DNA of 64,000 nucleotides from Superficieibacter sp. HKU1 (lineage in GTDB: Bacteria > Pseudomonadota > Gammaproteobacteria > Enterobacterales > Enterobacteriaceae). Positions 9,063 through 17,804 of this stretch are shown here, piece after piece. The notes under the pieces are model-generated. The model did no database searches and was not told the origin of the DNA. It was given only the letters and a program-made list of their open reading frames with translations. The stretch spans positions 1-64,000 of the forward strand of contig NZ_CP119754.1 of assembly GCF_029319185.1 (NCBI RefSeq). Direction: 5' to 3'. The position numbers and the translations under genes are program-made. Position 1 is the first letter of the stretch. Each line of letters starts with the position of its first letter.

Positions 9063-9937
9063 CATCACGCTACATTGCTATCGACTGGGGTTCAACCAAC
9101 CTTCGCGCCTGGCGTTATGAAGGCGATAATTGCCTCGAGAGCCGGCAGTCGGAAGCCGGGATCACCCGTCTGAACGGCCGCACGTTTGATGCGGTGCTGG
9201 CGCAGGTTACCGAGGGCTGGGCTGAGGAAAATACGCCGATTGTGATGGCGGGAATGGTGGGAAGTAACGCGGGCTGGGTAAACGTGCCTTATCTTTCCTG
9301 CCCGGCGCGCCTTGCCGATATTGGCGAGCAACTTACCCGCGTGAAGGAGAACGTCTGGATCGTGCCGGGCCTGTGTATCAACCGCGACGATAACCATAAC
9401 GTGATGCGCGGCGAAGAGACGCAACTGATTGGCGCACATACGCTAATGCCTTCCGCGTTGTACGTGATGCCCGGTACGCACTGCAAATGGGTACGGGTTA
9501 ACGATGATCGCGTTGAAGATTTCCGCACGGTGATGACCGGCGAGCTTCACCACGTGCTGCTTAAGCATACGCTGGTGGGCGCGGGTCTGCCGGAGCAGAC
9601 CAACTCGCCGGAGGCGTTTAACGCCGGGCTGGAGCGCGGCCTGCAATCACCCGATATTCTGCCTCGTCTGTTCGAAGTCCGCGCCTCGCACGTGCTGGGT
9701 GTGCGGCCTCGCGAGCAGGTGAGTGAATTTCTTTCCGGTCTGCTGATTGGCAGCGAAGTCGCCAGCATGGGCAGTTATGTCCCGGCGCAGCAGGCCGTCA
9801 CCCTTGTCGCCAGTCCGTCATTGACCGCACGCTACCAGCGGGCATTCGAACTTTTTGGGCGTCGTAGTCAGGCGCTGAGCGGCGACGCCGCATTTCAGGC
9901 AGGAATAAGGAGCATCGCTCATGCAGTGGCAAAATAA
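9059..9937 (+). CDS. dgoK: 2-dehydro-3-deoxygalactonokinase
   Basis: DgoK phosphorylates 2-keto-3-deoxy-D-galactonate to the 6-phosphate. The 292-residue product begins with the ASKHA-type phosphate motif DWGSTNLRAW and has the family's PGTHCKWV segment and C-terminal FQAGIRSIAHA. Length matches E. coli DgoK. It overlaps dgoR by 4 bases and dgoA by 17 bases, so all are on one transcript. Confidence 0.95.
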   Translation: MTSRYIAIDWGSTNLRAWRYEGDNCLESRQSEAGITRLNGRTFDAVLAQVTEGWAEENTPIVMAGMVGSNAGWVNVPYLSCPARLADIGEQLTRVKENVWIVPGLCINRDDNHNVMRGEETQLIGAHTLMPSALYVMPGTHCKWVRVNDDRVEDFRTVMTGELHHVLLKHTLVGAGLPEQTNSPEAFNAGLERGLQSPDILPRLFEVRASHVLGVRPREQVSEFLSGLLIGSEVASMGSYVPAQQAVTLVASPSLTARYQRAFELFGRRSQALSGDAAFQAGIRSIAHAVAK

Positions 9938-10538
9938 ACTTCCGCTTATCGCCATCCTTCGTGGGATTAAACCCGACGAGGCGCACGCCCACGTGGCCGC
10001 GGTTATTGAGGCCGGATTTGAAGCCGTCGAGATCCCGCTGAACTCCCCTGAGTGGGAAAAGAGCATCCCGGCGATGGTTAAGGCGTTTGGCGATAAAGCG
10101 CTGATCGGCGCGGGCACCGTGCTTAAGCTGGAGCAGGTTGACCGGCTCGCTGAAATGGGCTGCACGCTGATGGTGACGCCAAACATTAAACCGGAACTGA
10201 TCCGCCGTGCGGTGGAGCACGGTATGACGGTCTGTCCTGGCTGCGCTACGGCAACCGAAGCTTTTGATGCCATTGACGCGGGCGCGCAGTCGCTGAAGAT
10301 TTTCCCGTCTTCGGCGTTTGGCCCGGACTATATCAAGGCGCTGAAAGCCGTCCTGCCACCGGAAATTCCGGTATTCGCCGTCGGCGGCGTGACGCCGGAG
10401 AACTTAAAACAGTGGATTGACGCCGGTTGCGTCGGTGCCGGGCTGGGCAGTGATCTCTATCGCGCCGGACAGTCCGTCGAGCGCACCGCGCAGCAGGCAG
10501 CCGCATTTGTGAAAGCGTATCGAGAGGCTGTGAAATGA
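9921..10538 (+). CDS. dgoA: 2-dehydro-3-deoxy-6-phosphogalactonate aldolase
   Basis: DgoA is a class I aldolase that splits KDPGal into pyruvate and glyceraldehyde 3-phosphate. The 205-residue product is a KDPG/KDPGal-family TIM barrel with EIPLNSPEW, the phosphate-binding GAGTVL, and the Schiff-base lysine in LKIFPSSAFGPDYIKAL. VGGVTPENL and GLGSDLYR complete the phosphate site. Length is typical. It shares the 4-base overlap ATGA with dgoD. In some genomes DgoA and DgoD were annotated as one fused protein; here they are separate. Confidence 0.95.
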   Translation: MQWQNKLPLIAILRGIKPDEAHAHVAAVIEAGFEAVEIPLNSPEWEKSIPAMVKAFGDKALIGAGTVLKLEQVDRLAEMGCTLMVTPNIKPELIRRAVEHGMTVCPGCATATEAFDAIDAGAQSLKIFPSSAFGPDYIKALKAVLPPEIPVFAVGGVTPENLKQWIDAGCVGAGLGSDLYRAGQSVERTAQQAAAFVKAYREAVK

Positions 10539-11683
10539 AAATTACTAAACTCACCACGTACCGTTTACCCCCGCGCTGGATGTTCCTCAAAATAGAGACC
10601 GATGAAGGCGTTGTCGGCTGGGGCGAACCGGTGATTGAAGGCCGTGCGCGTACCGTGGAAGCGGCGGTGCATGAACTGGGCGAATACCTGATTGGCCAGG
10701 ACCCGGCGCGAATTAACGATTTATGGCAGGTAATGTATCGCGCGGGCTTCTACCGCGGCGGTCCGATCCTGATGAGCGCCATTGCCGGTATCGACCAGGC
10801 GCTGTGGGACATCAAAGGTAAAGTGCATAACGCCCCGGTCTGGCAACTGATGGGCGGCCTGGTGCGCGACAAAATCAAAGCCTATAGCTGGGTCGGCGGT
10901 GACCGTCCGGCGGACGCTATCGCGGGAATTACCACGCTGCGTAAAATTGGTTTTGACACCTTTAAATTAAACGGCTGCGAAGAGTTAGGCATTATTGATG
11001 ATTCGCGTAAAGTGGATGCGGCGGTAAATACCGTGGCGCAAATCCGTGAAGCCTTTGGTAATGAAATTGAGTTCGGTCTTGATTTCCACGGTCGCGTTAG
11101 CGCGCCAATGGCCAAAGTATTAATTAAAGAGCTGGAACAATATCGCCCGCTGTTTATTGAGGAGCCGGTATTAGCCGAGCAGGCAGAATATTATCCACGC
11201 CTGGCTGCACAAACCCATATTCCGATTGCCGCAGGCGAGCGAATGTTCTCCCGTTTTGAATTTAAACGCGTGCTGGAAGCGGGCGGGGTGGCGATATTGC
11301 AACCGGATCTCTCCCACGCAGGCGGGATCACCGAGTGCTATAAAATCGCTGGCATGGCAGAGGCTTACGATGTGGCGCTGGCACCGCACTGTCCGCTCGG
11401 TCCCATCGCGCTGGCCGCCTGTCTGCACGTCGACTTTGTGTCGCACAACGCGGTATTCCAGGAACAGAGCATGGGCATTCACTACAACAAAGGCGCGGAA
11501 CTGCTCGACTTTGTGAAAAACAAAGAGGACTTCAGCATGGAAGGCGGCTTCTTCAAACCATTGATGAAACCAGGCCTCGGCGTAGAAATTGACGAAGAGA
11601 AAGTGATTGAACTGAGCAAAAACGTTCAGGACTGGCGTAATCCGCTATGGCGTCATGCGGACGGTACTGTCGCCGAGTGGTAA
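10535..11683 (+). CDS. dgoD: D-galactonate dehydratase
   Basis: DgoD dehydrates D-galactonate to 2-keto-3-deoxygalactonate, the first step of the pathway. The 382-residue product belongs to the enolase superfamily (mandelate racemase group). Metal ligands are visible in GLDFHGRV, FIEEPV and AAGERMFSRF, and the catalytic histidine in APHCPLGPIALAACLH. Length matches E. coli DgoD (382). After it comes a 97-base gap before a transporter unlike DgoT. Confidence 0.96.
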   Translation: MKITKLTTYRLPPRWMFLKIETDEGVVGWGEPVIEGRARTVEAAVHELGEYLIGQDPARINDLWQVMYRAGFYRGGPILMSAIAGIDQALWDIKGKVHNAPVWQLMGGLVRDKIKAYSWVGGDRPADAIAGITTLRKIGFDTFKLNGCEELGIIDDSRKVDAAVNTVAQIREAFGNEIEFGLDFHGRVSAPMAKVLIKELEQYRPLFIEEPVLAEQAEYYPRLAAQTHIPIAAGERMFSRFEFKRVLEAGGVAILQPDLSHAGGITECYKIAGMAEAYDVALAPHCPLGPIALAACLHVDFVSHNAVFQEQSMGIHYNKGAELLDFVKNKEDFSMEGGFFKPLMKPGLGVEIDEEKVIELSKNVQDWRNPLWRHADGTVAEW

Positions 11684-11780
11684 TCGCGTTATTCTGAATA
11701 GATAAAATAATCAATGATAATTGGCTGCCTGGTGGCAGAGGGGATCCCTTTGTCATTAGAAAGCAGAACGAGGGTCTGTT

Positions 11781-13091
11781 ATGAATACCGATCTGTACTC
11801 TACAACGTTGCGGCAGCTTAATGCGAAGATAATTCCTTTTATTATTATCTGTTACTTCGTTGCTAATCTGGATAAAACGAATATCTCTATTGCGGCGCTA
11901 CAAATGAACGCCGATTTGGGTCTGAGCGCCAGTATGTATGGCCTTGGTGTAGGGATGTTTTATATTTCCTATATTATTTTTGAAATCCCCAGCAACGTTA
12001 TTATGACTAAAGTGGGAGCCAGGCTGTGGATTGCAAGGATCATGATTACCTGGGGCATCGTCAGTGCCGGGATGTCGCTGGTTCATACTCCCACGCAACT
12101 CTATATCATGCGTTTCTTACTGGGCATGGCTGAAGCAGGGTTTACGCCGGGCATCATCTACTATATTTCCTGCTGGTTCCCGAAAAGCAACCGCGCACGA
12201 GCTATGTCATTCTTTTATATGGGATCGGTGATGGCGTCCATAATCGGGCTGCCGATTTCCGGTACTATCCTGAATATGCATGGTATTGCGGATATCGCAG
12301 GCTGGCGCTGGCTGTTCGCCATTGAAGGTATTCCCGCTATTGTGCTGGGCGTACTGGTGCTGTGGCGTTTACCACAATCTCCCGATCATGCAGCTTGGCT
12401 TTCAACTGAGCAAAAAGGGTGGCTTAAAGCGCAGCTGGCACAGGATAACGCGAGTGTGGAAGTCGGTGCTAATCATAGCTGGATCAGCGCCCTGAAAAAT
12501 AAAACCGTGTTGTTATTAAGCCTGGTGTGGTTTCTACAGGCATTTGGCTCCATCGGGATCACCCTCTTTTTACCGCTGATTATTAAAAGCATGGCCAGCG
12601 AACAGAGCAATCTTGTTATCAGCCTGCTTTCCGCCGTGCCGTTTATCGCTGCCTGCTTATTTATGTACATCAATGGTCGACATTCAGATACCACGAACGA
12701 GCGTTCATGGCACTTAGGATTACCGCTCATCCTCTCCGGGCTGTCGCTGGCGATTGCTATTTATTCAGGCAGCCTGTTGGTGTCCTATGTTTTGCTCATA
12801 CTGACCGTGGGCTTCAACTTTGCTCTCACGCCAATCTTCTGGGCGGTAACGACCGAGAAACTGGCGGGCGTTGCGGCGGCGGCTTCCATTGCTTTTATCA
12901 ATACTGTCGCGAATTTCGTGGGTCTCGGTTTACCGCCGCTACTCGGCAAAATTAAAGATGCGACTAACAGCTATCACTACGGGCTGCTGATTGTTGCCGT
13001 GGCGCTCATCATTGGGGGCATTATCGGGATCATGGTTTCGCGTCCTGCGCCGTCCCGGATATCTAAAGATACCGCCTCCCGTCTTTCTTAA
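11781..13091 (+). CDS. Major facilitator transporter, anion:cation symporter family (not DgoT-like)
   Basis: The 436-residue product has 12 predicted membrane segments. It also has the ACS-family signatures FVANLDKTNISIAALQM in helix 1 and GMAEAGFTPGIIYYIS in helix 4, as in tartrate, phthalate and nicotinate-type carriers. It occupies the dgoT position after dgoD, but its N-terminal region does not resemble E. coli DgoT (recalled sequence). It probably imports a sugar acid or hydroxy acid, perhaps galactonate itself. The next gene, a 2-hydroxyacid dehydrogenase, starts 13 bases downstream, so the two are likely cotranscribed and may share a substrate. Confidence 0.75.
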   Translation: MNTDLYSTTLRQLNAKIIPFIIICYFVANLDKTNISIAALQMNADLGLSASMYGLGVGMFYISYIIFEIPSNVIMTKVGARLWIARIMITWGIVSAGMSLVHTPTQLYIMRFLLGMAEAGFTPGIIYYISCWFPKSNRARAMSFFYMGSVMASIIGLPISGTILNMHGIADIAGWRWLFAIEGIPAIVLGVLVLWRLPQSPDHAAWLSTEQKGWLKAQLAQDNASVEVGANHSWISALKNKTVLLLSLVWFLQAFGSIGITLFLPLIIKSMASEQSNLVISLLSAVPFIAACLFMYINGRHSDTTNERSWHLGLPLILSGLSLAIAIYSGSLLVSYVLLILTVGFNFALTPIFWAVTTEKLAGVAAAASIAFINTVANFVGLGLPPLLGKIKDATNSYHYGLLIVAVALIIGGIIGIMVSRPAPSRISKDTASRLS

Positions 13092-13104
13092 TATCGGAAA
13101 AGCT

Positions 13105-14037
13105 ATGAAACAGAAAGTACTTAAACAAGCGGGCCTGCCGGATGCGCTAACGGCAGAACTTAGCCAGCATTATGATTTATACGATTTAGCACATCTGTCT
13201 GATACCGAATTGCAGGCGATTGCCGGTGAGATCATGGTGGTTATTACTAACGGTGAGGCGGTGGTCACGCGTGAATTTATTCGTACTCTTCCCTCGCTGA
13301 AACTGATTGCCGTTTTTGGTGTAGGTTATGATGGCGTGGATGTGGCCGCAGCGCGTGATGCGGGAGTTGATGTCACTCATACGCCTGGCGTATTGACTGA
13401 TGATGTCGCTGACCTGGCGATGGGATTGATGCTGGCAGCCTCACGTAAAATTGTTGCTGCGCAGAAATTTATCGAACAGGCAGGCTGGCACAAGAGCGGT
13501 TTTCAGTGGACGCGCAAAGTCTCTGGCAAACGGCTGGGTATTCTCGGTATGGGGCGTATCGGACAGGCCATTGCCAAACGGGCGGCGGCATTCGATATGG
13601 AGATCTTCTACAGCGATCGTCAACAAAACAGTGCGCTGACATGGGAATTTGTCCCCGACTTGCTGACGCTGGCGCAGAAAAGTGATTTCCTAATGGTGTG
13701 CGCGCCGGGGGGCGAAGGGACGAAAGCGCTGGTCAATCAGGCCGTGCTGGAAGCGCTTGGGACGGAAGGTGTGCTGATTAATATCTCGCGCGGTAGCGTG
13801 GTCGACGAGGATGCGCTGGTCGCTGCACTGGAAAATAACGCCATAGCCGGAGCAGCACTGGATGTTTTTGCCCATGAGCCTGATGTTCCTGTAGCGTTGC
13901 AGCAGCGCGACAACGTGGTGATCACGCCGCATATGGCCAGTGCGACCTGGGAAACGCGTCGGGAGATGTCGCGCCTGGTGCTGGAAAACGTTGAGGCCTG
14001 GTTCGCTGGTGCGCCGCTGGTGACACCGGTTCCCTGA
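13105..14037 (+). CDS. NAD(P)-dependent D-2-hydroxyacid dehydrogenase
   Basis: I set the start at ATG 13105 (MKQKVLKQAGLPDAL), preceded by GGAAAAG; an upstream in-frame extension overlaps the transporter gene and has no ribosome site. The 310-residue product has the Rossmann motif LGILGMGRIGQAIAK, the catalytic Arg in NISRGSVVDEDAL, and the catalytic His in TPHMASATWETR. This is the glyoxylate/hydroxypyruvate reductase type of the family. It could reduce a 2-keto acid or oxidise an imported 2-hydroxy acid. It is not part of the standard dgo pathway. Confidence 0.8.
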   Translation: MKQKVLKQAGLPDALTAELSQHYDLYDLAHLSDTELQAIAGEIMVVITNGEAVVTREFIRTLPSLKLIAVFGVGYDGVDVAAARDAGVDVTHTPGVLTDDVADLAMGLMLAASRKIVAAQKFIEQAGWHKSGFQWTRKVSGKRLGILGMGRIGQAIAKRAAAFDMEIFYSDRQQNSALTWEFVPDLLTLAQKSDFLMVCAPGGEGTKALVNQAVLEALGTEGVLINISRGSVVDEDALVAALENNAIAGAALDVFAHEPDVPVALQQRDNVVITPHMASATWETRREMSRLVLENVEAWFAGAPLVTPVP

Positions 14038-14084
14038 GCATTTTTACGCCGATTATCCCGTGCTGCCTACAGGCGCGGGATGAT

Positions 14085-14537
14085 TTACAACGTCCGAATT
14101 AACCTCGCCGGATTGCCCGCATAAATCCCTTTTACCGTAATCGCTTTCACCACCACGCTTCCCGCGCCGATGACGGCCCCGGCACAAATAGACGGTGCAA
14201 GGATAGTCGCGCCGCTCCCCACGGTGACATCATCGCCCAGCGTTATACTGATCCAGTTTTCCGGCGTAGGGTCTGGCGCACCGCTTTTAAACAGGTCGTT
14301 GGCAAAGGAGACGTTGTGACCGATAAAACAGCGCTCGCCGAGGGTAACGTTTTCGCAAATGAAGGTATGCGACTGGATACGGCTGTCGCGACCAATCACG
14401 CATCCTTTTTGTATCTCGACGAAAGGTCCGACGAAGACATTATCCTGAAGCTCGCACTGATAAATATTCGACGGACGAATTATCCTGACGTTTTTTCCCG
14501 CTTTGATGTCCCGAATGGCGCAATCGCTCAGTTCCAT
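14085..14537 (-). CDS. Left-handed beta-helix acyltransferase (hexapeptide repeat)
   Basis: The 150-residue product shows successive hexapeptide turns (VFVGPFVEIQKGCVIGRDSRIQSH and later GDDVTVGSGATIL, GAVIGAGSVVVK). It ends in the GNPARLIR motif typical of WbbJ/WlbB-type O- or N-acetyltransferases that use acetyl-CoA. Such enzymes modify sugars in surface polysaccharides. Start at 14537 follows AAGGAAAAG. It stands alone between the dehydrogenase gene and yidR, with no sugar-nucleotide genes beside it, so the acceptor cannot be read from context. Confidence 0.7.
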   Translation of the reverse strand: MELSDCAIRDIKAGKNVRIIRPSNIYQCELQDNVFVGPFVEIQKGCVIGRDSRIQSHTFICENVTLGERCFIGHNVSFANDLFKSGAPDPTPENWISITLGDDVTVGSGATILAPSICAGAVIGAGSVVVKAITVKGIYAGNPARLIRTL

Positions 14538-14651
14538 TAGTCTTTTCCTTTCATACCGTAATGACAGATAAGCTTAGCAGACCGTCTCCCGCTGGCAGGC
14601 GATGCCACCTTGCGCTACCCTGATGCCCTCTCACGTAGCCGGATCTCGCCC

Positions 14652-15878
14652 ATGAAACAACTCACCTTCGCACCTCGCCATCACCAGTTGACCAATATCC
14701 ACACCTGGACGCCGGACAGTCAGTGGCTGGCGTTTGATGTGCGTCCCTCCGGCGCGTCGTTTACCGGCGAAACCATTGAGCGCGTTAACGTCCATACCGG
14801 CGCGGTTGAGGTGATTTACCGTGCAACGTCGGGGGCGCATGTGGGCGTGGTGACTGTCAGTCCGCAGGCAGAGAAATACGTTTTTATCCACGGCCCGGAA
14901 AACCCGGATGCGCAGTGGCATTACGATTTTCATCACCGTCGCGGCGTGGTCGTCGAAAATGGCGTAGCGGAGAACCTCGACGCGATGGATATTACCACGC
15001 CTTATACGCCCGGCGCGCTGCGCGGCGGTACGCATGTGCATGTGTTCAGCCCGGACGGGCAGTTCATCAGCTTTACCTATAATGACCACGTGCTGCACGA
15101 GCGCGATCCGGCGCTGGATCTACGCAATGTCGGCGTGGCGGCACCTTATGGCCCGGTTGCACCTCAGGGCCAGCATCCACGCGAATATGCCGGTAGCCAC
15201 TGGTGCGTGCTGGTGAGCCAGACTATGCCAGTACCACAGCCGGGCAGCGATGAGATCAACCGGGCTTATGAAGAGGGCTGGGTGGGCGATCATCGGCTGG
15301 CATTTATCGGCGATACGCTGTCGCTGGCGGGCGAAAAAGTCCCGGAGCTGTTTATTGTCGATCTGCCGCAGACTCGCGCTGGCTGGCAACGCGCCGGAGA
15401 TGCGCCGCTGGCCGGAACGGAAAGCACGCTACCTGCGCCACCTGCAGGCGTGGTTCAGCGTCGTCTGACCTTTACCCATCAGCGCCCGTATCCTGGACTG
15501 GCAACGTCGGTGCGTCACTGGGTGCGGGCTAATCCGCAGGGAACGGCTATCGCTTTTTTGATGCGCGATGACGCGGGCATTATTCAGCTCTGGCTGATGT
15601 CGCCAGACGGAGGCGAGCCGTGCCAGCTTACGCATAATACGACGGATATTCAGTCGGCCTTTAACTGGCATCCGTCGGGAAAGACGCTGGGATTTGTGCT
15701 GGAAGAGCGGATTGCCTGCTGCGATGCACACACTGGCGACATCACCTTTTTGACTACCGATCATGAAAACGCGCCTTCCGCCGACGCTATTGTCTTTTCG
15801 CCAGACGGTAAGCTTATCGCCTGGATGGAAGAAACCGACGGCTTCCGTCAGCTATGGATAACTGAAACCAGGGACTGA
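14652..15878 (+). CDS. yidR: YidR, predicted beta-propeller protein
   Basis: I use ATG 14652 (MKQLTFAPRHHQLTN), which matches the start of E. coli YidR; the frame is open 42 bases further upstream. The 408-residue product belongs to the DUF3748 family. It has TolB/WD40-like blades, each with W-x-PDG or FSPDG turns, for example HVFSPDGQFISFTYN and IVFSPDGKLIAWMEE. No signal peptide is obvious. Function is unknown. It converges on yidQ with a one-base gap, as in K-12. Confidence 0.9.
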   Translation: MKQLTFAPRHHQLTNIHTWTPDSQWLAFDVRPSGASFTGETIERVNVHTGAVEVIYRATSGAHVGVVTVSPQAEKYVFIHGPENPDAQWHYDFHHRRGVVVENGVAENLDAMDITTPYTPGALRGGTHVHVFSPDGQFISFTYNDHVLHERDPALDLRNVGVAAPYGPVAPQGQHPREYAGSHWCVLVSQTMPVPQPGSDEINRAYEEGWVGDHRLAFIGDTLSLAGEKVPELFIVDLPQTRAGWQRAGDAPLAGTESTLPAPPAGVVQRRLTFTHQRPYPGLATSVRHWVRANPQGTAIAFLMRDDAGIIQLWLMSPDGGEPCQLTHNTTDIQSAFNWHPSGKTLGFVLEERIACCDAHTGDITFLTTDHENAPSADAIVFSPDGKLIAWMEETDGFRQLWITETRD

Positions 15879-15879
15879 A

Positions 15880-16209
15880 TCAGTGGGAGGGCATCTGCGC
15901 GGGCGGGATCACCGCATTGGTTGCCTGCGCATCCTGCTCGCTTTTTTCAACGCGGGATTTCACCGAGCTGTCGGTACGGAACATATCCCATGGCAGCAGC
16001 ACGGTATCGACCACCGCCGTAAAAGGCATATCCAACAATACCAGTGATTTCGTGCCCCAGTTAGTGTTGCTTTCCAGCATATTGCTGCTGGCCCGGGTGC
16101 CGGGATAAACCCCCTCTTTACCGCCAGTGTGAGACATCACGCTTGAACAACTGCACAAGCAGACTACGCCACTGACCAATGCCAGTCTGGAAACACCTTT
16201 TCTCATCAT
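15880..16209 (-). CDS. yidQ: YidQ family lipoprotein
   Basis: The 109-residue product has a positively charged N-terminus (MMRKG), a hydrophobic stretch and a lipobox LCSC, with the lipidated Cys at about 21. The family core SVMSHTGGKEGVYPGT and DMPFTAVVDTVLLPWD follows. It belongs to the DUF1375 family of small outer-envelope lipoproteins of unknown role. Divergent from ibpA. Confidence 0.88.
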   Translation of the reverse strand: MMRKGVSRLALVSGVVCLCSCSSVMSHTGGKEGVYPGTRASSNMLESNTNWGTKSLVLLDMPFTAVVDTVLLPWDMFRTDSSVKSRVEKSEQDAQATNAVIPPAQMPSH

Positions 16210-16382
16210 AATTTAATCATCTTTATGGCACTGCAAAAACGGCTTATCCGGGTTATAACGTCCATGGTTCAAAATGAAAAGTCCGGAAACGTTGCTCTGT
16301 GGCAGTAATCGCACTTTACCTTTTGTGCGCTGATCCCAGTGTATGCGCTACACCTGAAAGTGCAAAAAATCAGACCACCGCT

Positions 16383-16410
16383 CTTGAAAGAAGTTTCTTT
16401 GTACCCATTT
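16383..16410 (+). promoter_or_regulatory. Sigma-32 heat-shock promoter of ibpA
   Basis: CTTGAAA at 16383-16389 and ACCCATTT at 16403-16410, with a 13-base spacer, fit the RpoH consensus (CTTGAAA, then CCCCATNT). Transcription would start near 16417, giving a leader of about 100 bases. That is close to the known length of the E. coli ibpA leader. Confidence 0.88.
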
Positions 16411-16495
16411 ATCTGATGTAGCCCGATGAGGAACTCGCCTGCGGGGTGTTCCGGGAACCGCGACCTGTCCATGACGGAAGGTCAGTACCAAAATT

Positions 16496-16512
16496 CTCGC
16501 TGATTTCAGGAG
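16496..16512 (+). promoter_or_regulatory. ROSE-type RNA thermometer hairpin of ibpA
   Basis: CTC (16496-16498), a bulged G, then CTG (16500-16502) pairs across the loop ATTT with CAG (16507-16509) and GAG (16510-16512). This hides the Shine-Dalgarno AGGAG. The bulged G opposite the ribosome site is the hallmark of ROSE thermometers, which melt at heat-shock temperature. Confidence 0.88.
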
Positions 16513-16520
16513 CTTTTATT

Positions 16521-16934
16521 ATGCGTAATTTCGATCTCTCTCCACTGTACCGTTCAGCTATCGGCTTTGACCGCCTGTTCAACCTGCTGGAAAACAACCA
16601 GAGCCAGAGTAATGGCGGCTATCCTCCGTATAACGTCGAGCTGGTGGATGAAGACCACTATCGTATCGCCATTGCTGTCGCCGGTTTTGCGGAGAGCGAA
16701 CTGGAGATCACCGCGCAGGACAACCTGCTGATCGTCAAAGGCTCCCATGCCACCGAGCAGAAAGAGCGCACCTATCTTTATCAGGGCATCGCCGAGCGCA
16801 ACTTCGAACGTAAGTTCCAGCTTGCGGAAAACATTCATGTGAATGGCGCGAATCTGGTTAACGGCCTGCTGTATGTCGAGCTGGAACGCGTGGTTCCGGA
16901 AGCGAAAAAACCGCGCCGTATCGAGATCAACTAA
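16521..16934 (+). CDS. ibpA: Small heat-shock protein IbpA
   Basis: IbpA is an alpha-crystallin chaperone that co-aggregates with unfolded proteins and, with IbpB, hands them to DnaK and ClpB. The start is ATG 16521 (MRNFDLSPLYRSAIGFDR), directly after the thermometer; the longer open frame runs into the leader. The 137-residue product has the alpha-crystallin domain (about 37-120, YRIAIAVAGFAESELEI and NGLLYVELERVVPE). The C-terminal I-x-I-type motif is RRIEIN. Followed by ibpB after 110 bases. Confidence 0.97.
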   Translation: MRNFDLSPLYRSAIGFDRLFNLLENNQSQSNGGYPPYNVELVDEDHYRIAIAVAGFAESELEITAQDNLLIVKGSHATEQKERTYLYQGIAERNFERKFQLAENIHVNGANLVNGLLYVELERVVPEAKKPRRIEIN

Positions 16935-17019
16935 TTTCACCGGGTCGCCGCTGGCGGCCCCTCCAAACCATGCTCGCCGTCAGGGAGCACAGGCGAATCC
17001 ACGGATTCGCAGGTATCAA

Positions 17020-17037
17020 CTCGCTTCTTTGAAGGAG
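17020..17037 (+). promoter_or_regulatory. ROSE-type RNA thermometer hairpin of ibpB
   Basis: CTC (17020-17022), a bulged G, and CTTC (17024-17027) pair across a TTT loop with GAAG (17031-17034) and GAG (17035-17037). This sequesters AAGGAG seven bases before the ibpB start. It has the same architecture as the ibpA hairpin, including the bulged G. Confidence 0.82.
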
Positions 17038-17044
17038 AATGACA

Positions 17045-17473
17045 ATGCGTAATTACGATGTATCCCCCTTACTGCGTCAGTGGATCGGCTTCGATAAACT
17101 GGCAAATGCGCTGCAAAACACCACTGAAGGCCAGGCCTTCCCGCCGTACAACATTGAAAAAGGCGACGATAACCATTATCGCATCACCCTTGCGCTGGCC
17201 GGTTTCCGTCAGGAAGATCTGGATATTCAGCTTGAAGGCACCCGCCTGACTGTCAAAGGTTCGCCGGTGAAACCGGAATCGGAACCAAAATGGCTGCATC
17301 AGGGGCTGGTTATGCAACCCTTCAGCCTGACATTCACGCTGGCGGAATATATGGAAGTGGCGGGTGCGACTTTTGCCAACGGCCTGCTGCATATTGATAT
17401 CGTGCGCAACGTCCCGGAGGCCATCGCCCCCCAGCGTATCGCCATCAGCGAGCGTCCGGCGCTGAATAGTTAA
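17045..17473 (+). CDS. ibpB: Small heat-shock protein IbpB
   Basis: IbpB is the partner small heat-shock protein that makes IbpA-bound aggregates easier to refold. I choose ATG 17045 (MRNYDVSPLLRQWIGFDKL), which matches E. coli IbpB in length (142 residues) and is correctly spaced from AAGGAG; the in-frame codon at 17039 lies too close to it. The alpha-crystallin domain (YRITLALAGFRQEDLDI) ends with NGLLHIDIVRNVPE, followed by QRIAISERPALNS. A strong terminator follows. Confidence 0.97.
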   Translation: MRNYDVSPLLRQWIGFDKLANALQNTTEGQAFPPYNIEKGDDNHYRITLALAGFRQEDLDIQLEGTRLTVKGSPVKPESEPKWLHQGLVMQPFSLTFTLAEYMEVAGATFANGLLHIDIVRNVPEAIAPQRIAISERPALNS

Positions 17474-17495
17474 GACGGTTATACCTTCTATCTTT

Positions 17496-17522
17496 AAAAG
17501 GCTCCCGTTAGGGAGCCTTTTC
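17496..17522 (+). terminator. Rho-independent terminator of ibpAB
   Basis: AAAAGGCTCCC, loop GTTA, GGGAGCCTTTT is a perfect 11-base stem starting 23 bases after the ibpB stop. The A/T ends make it potentially bidirectional. Confidence 0.92.
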
Positions 17523-17554
17523 CGATTGCTGACAAACGTTATACCGTGGAATTA

Positions 17555-17655
17555 TGCCTGGCGGCGCTGCGCTTGCACAGGCCTACGGTTATGAACAATC
17601 TATTGATATTGATGATTTTGTAGGCTGGGTAAGGCGAAGCCGCCACCCGGCAAAA
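17555..17655. repeat. Pair of REP-like elements between ibpB and yidE
   Basis: A first imperfect hairpin runs from TGCCTGGCGGCGCTGCGC near 17555 to AGGCCTACGG near 17588. A second, oppositely oriented unit runs from GTAGGCTGGGTAAGGCG (from 17620) to CCGCCACCCGGCAAAAC. Together they form a BIME-like pair. Confidence 0.65.
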
Positions 17656-17701
17656 CGGCGTACACAATAACAAAAGCAAGTTTGTCATCAACTTCAAGTC
17701 C

Positions 17702-17726
17702 GGCTCCCTTTGTGGAGCCTTTTTTT
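17702..17726 (+). terminator. Second hairpin with T-run upstream of yidE
   Basis: GGCTCC, loop CTTTGT, GGAGCC followed by seven T. Its stem is similar to that of the ibpAB terminator. It could end read-through transcription before the yidE promoter. Confidence 0.75.
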
Positions 17727-17804
17727 GTGCGCTACCACCCATACATCCCCCGTTATCTCTGAGAGAATCCCTTTTACCCGTAATGTTATTCACAGGGAAA
17801 AAAC

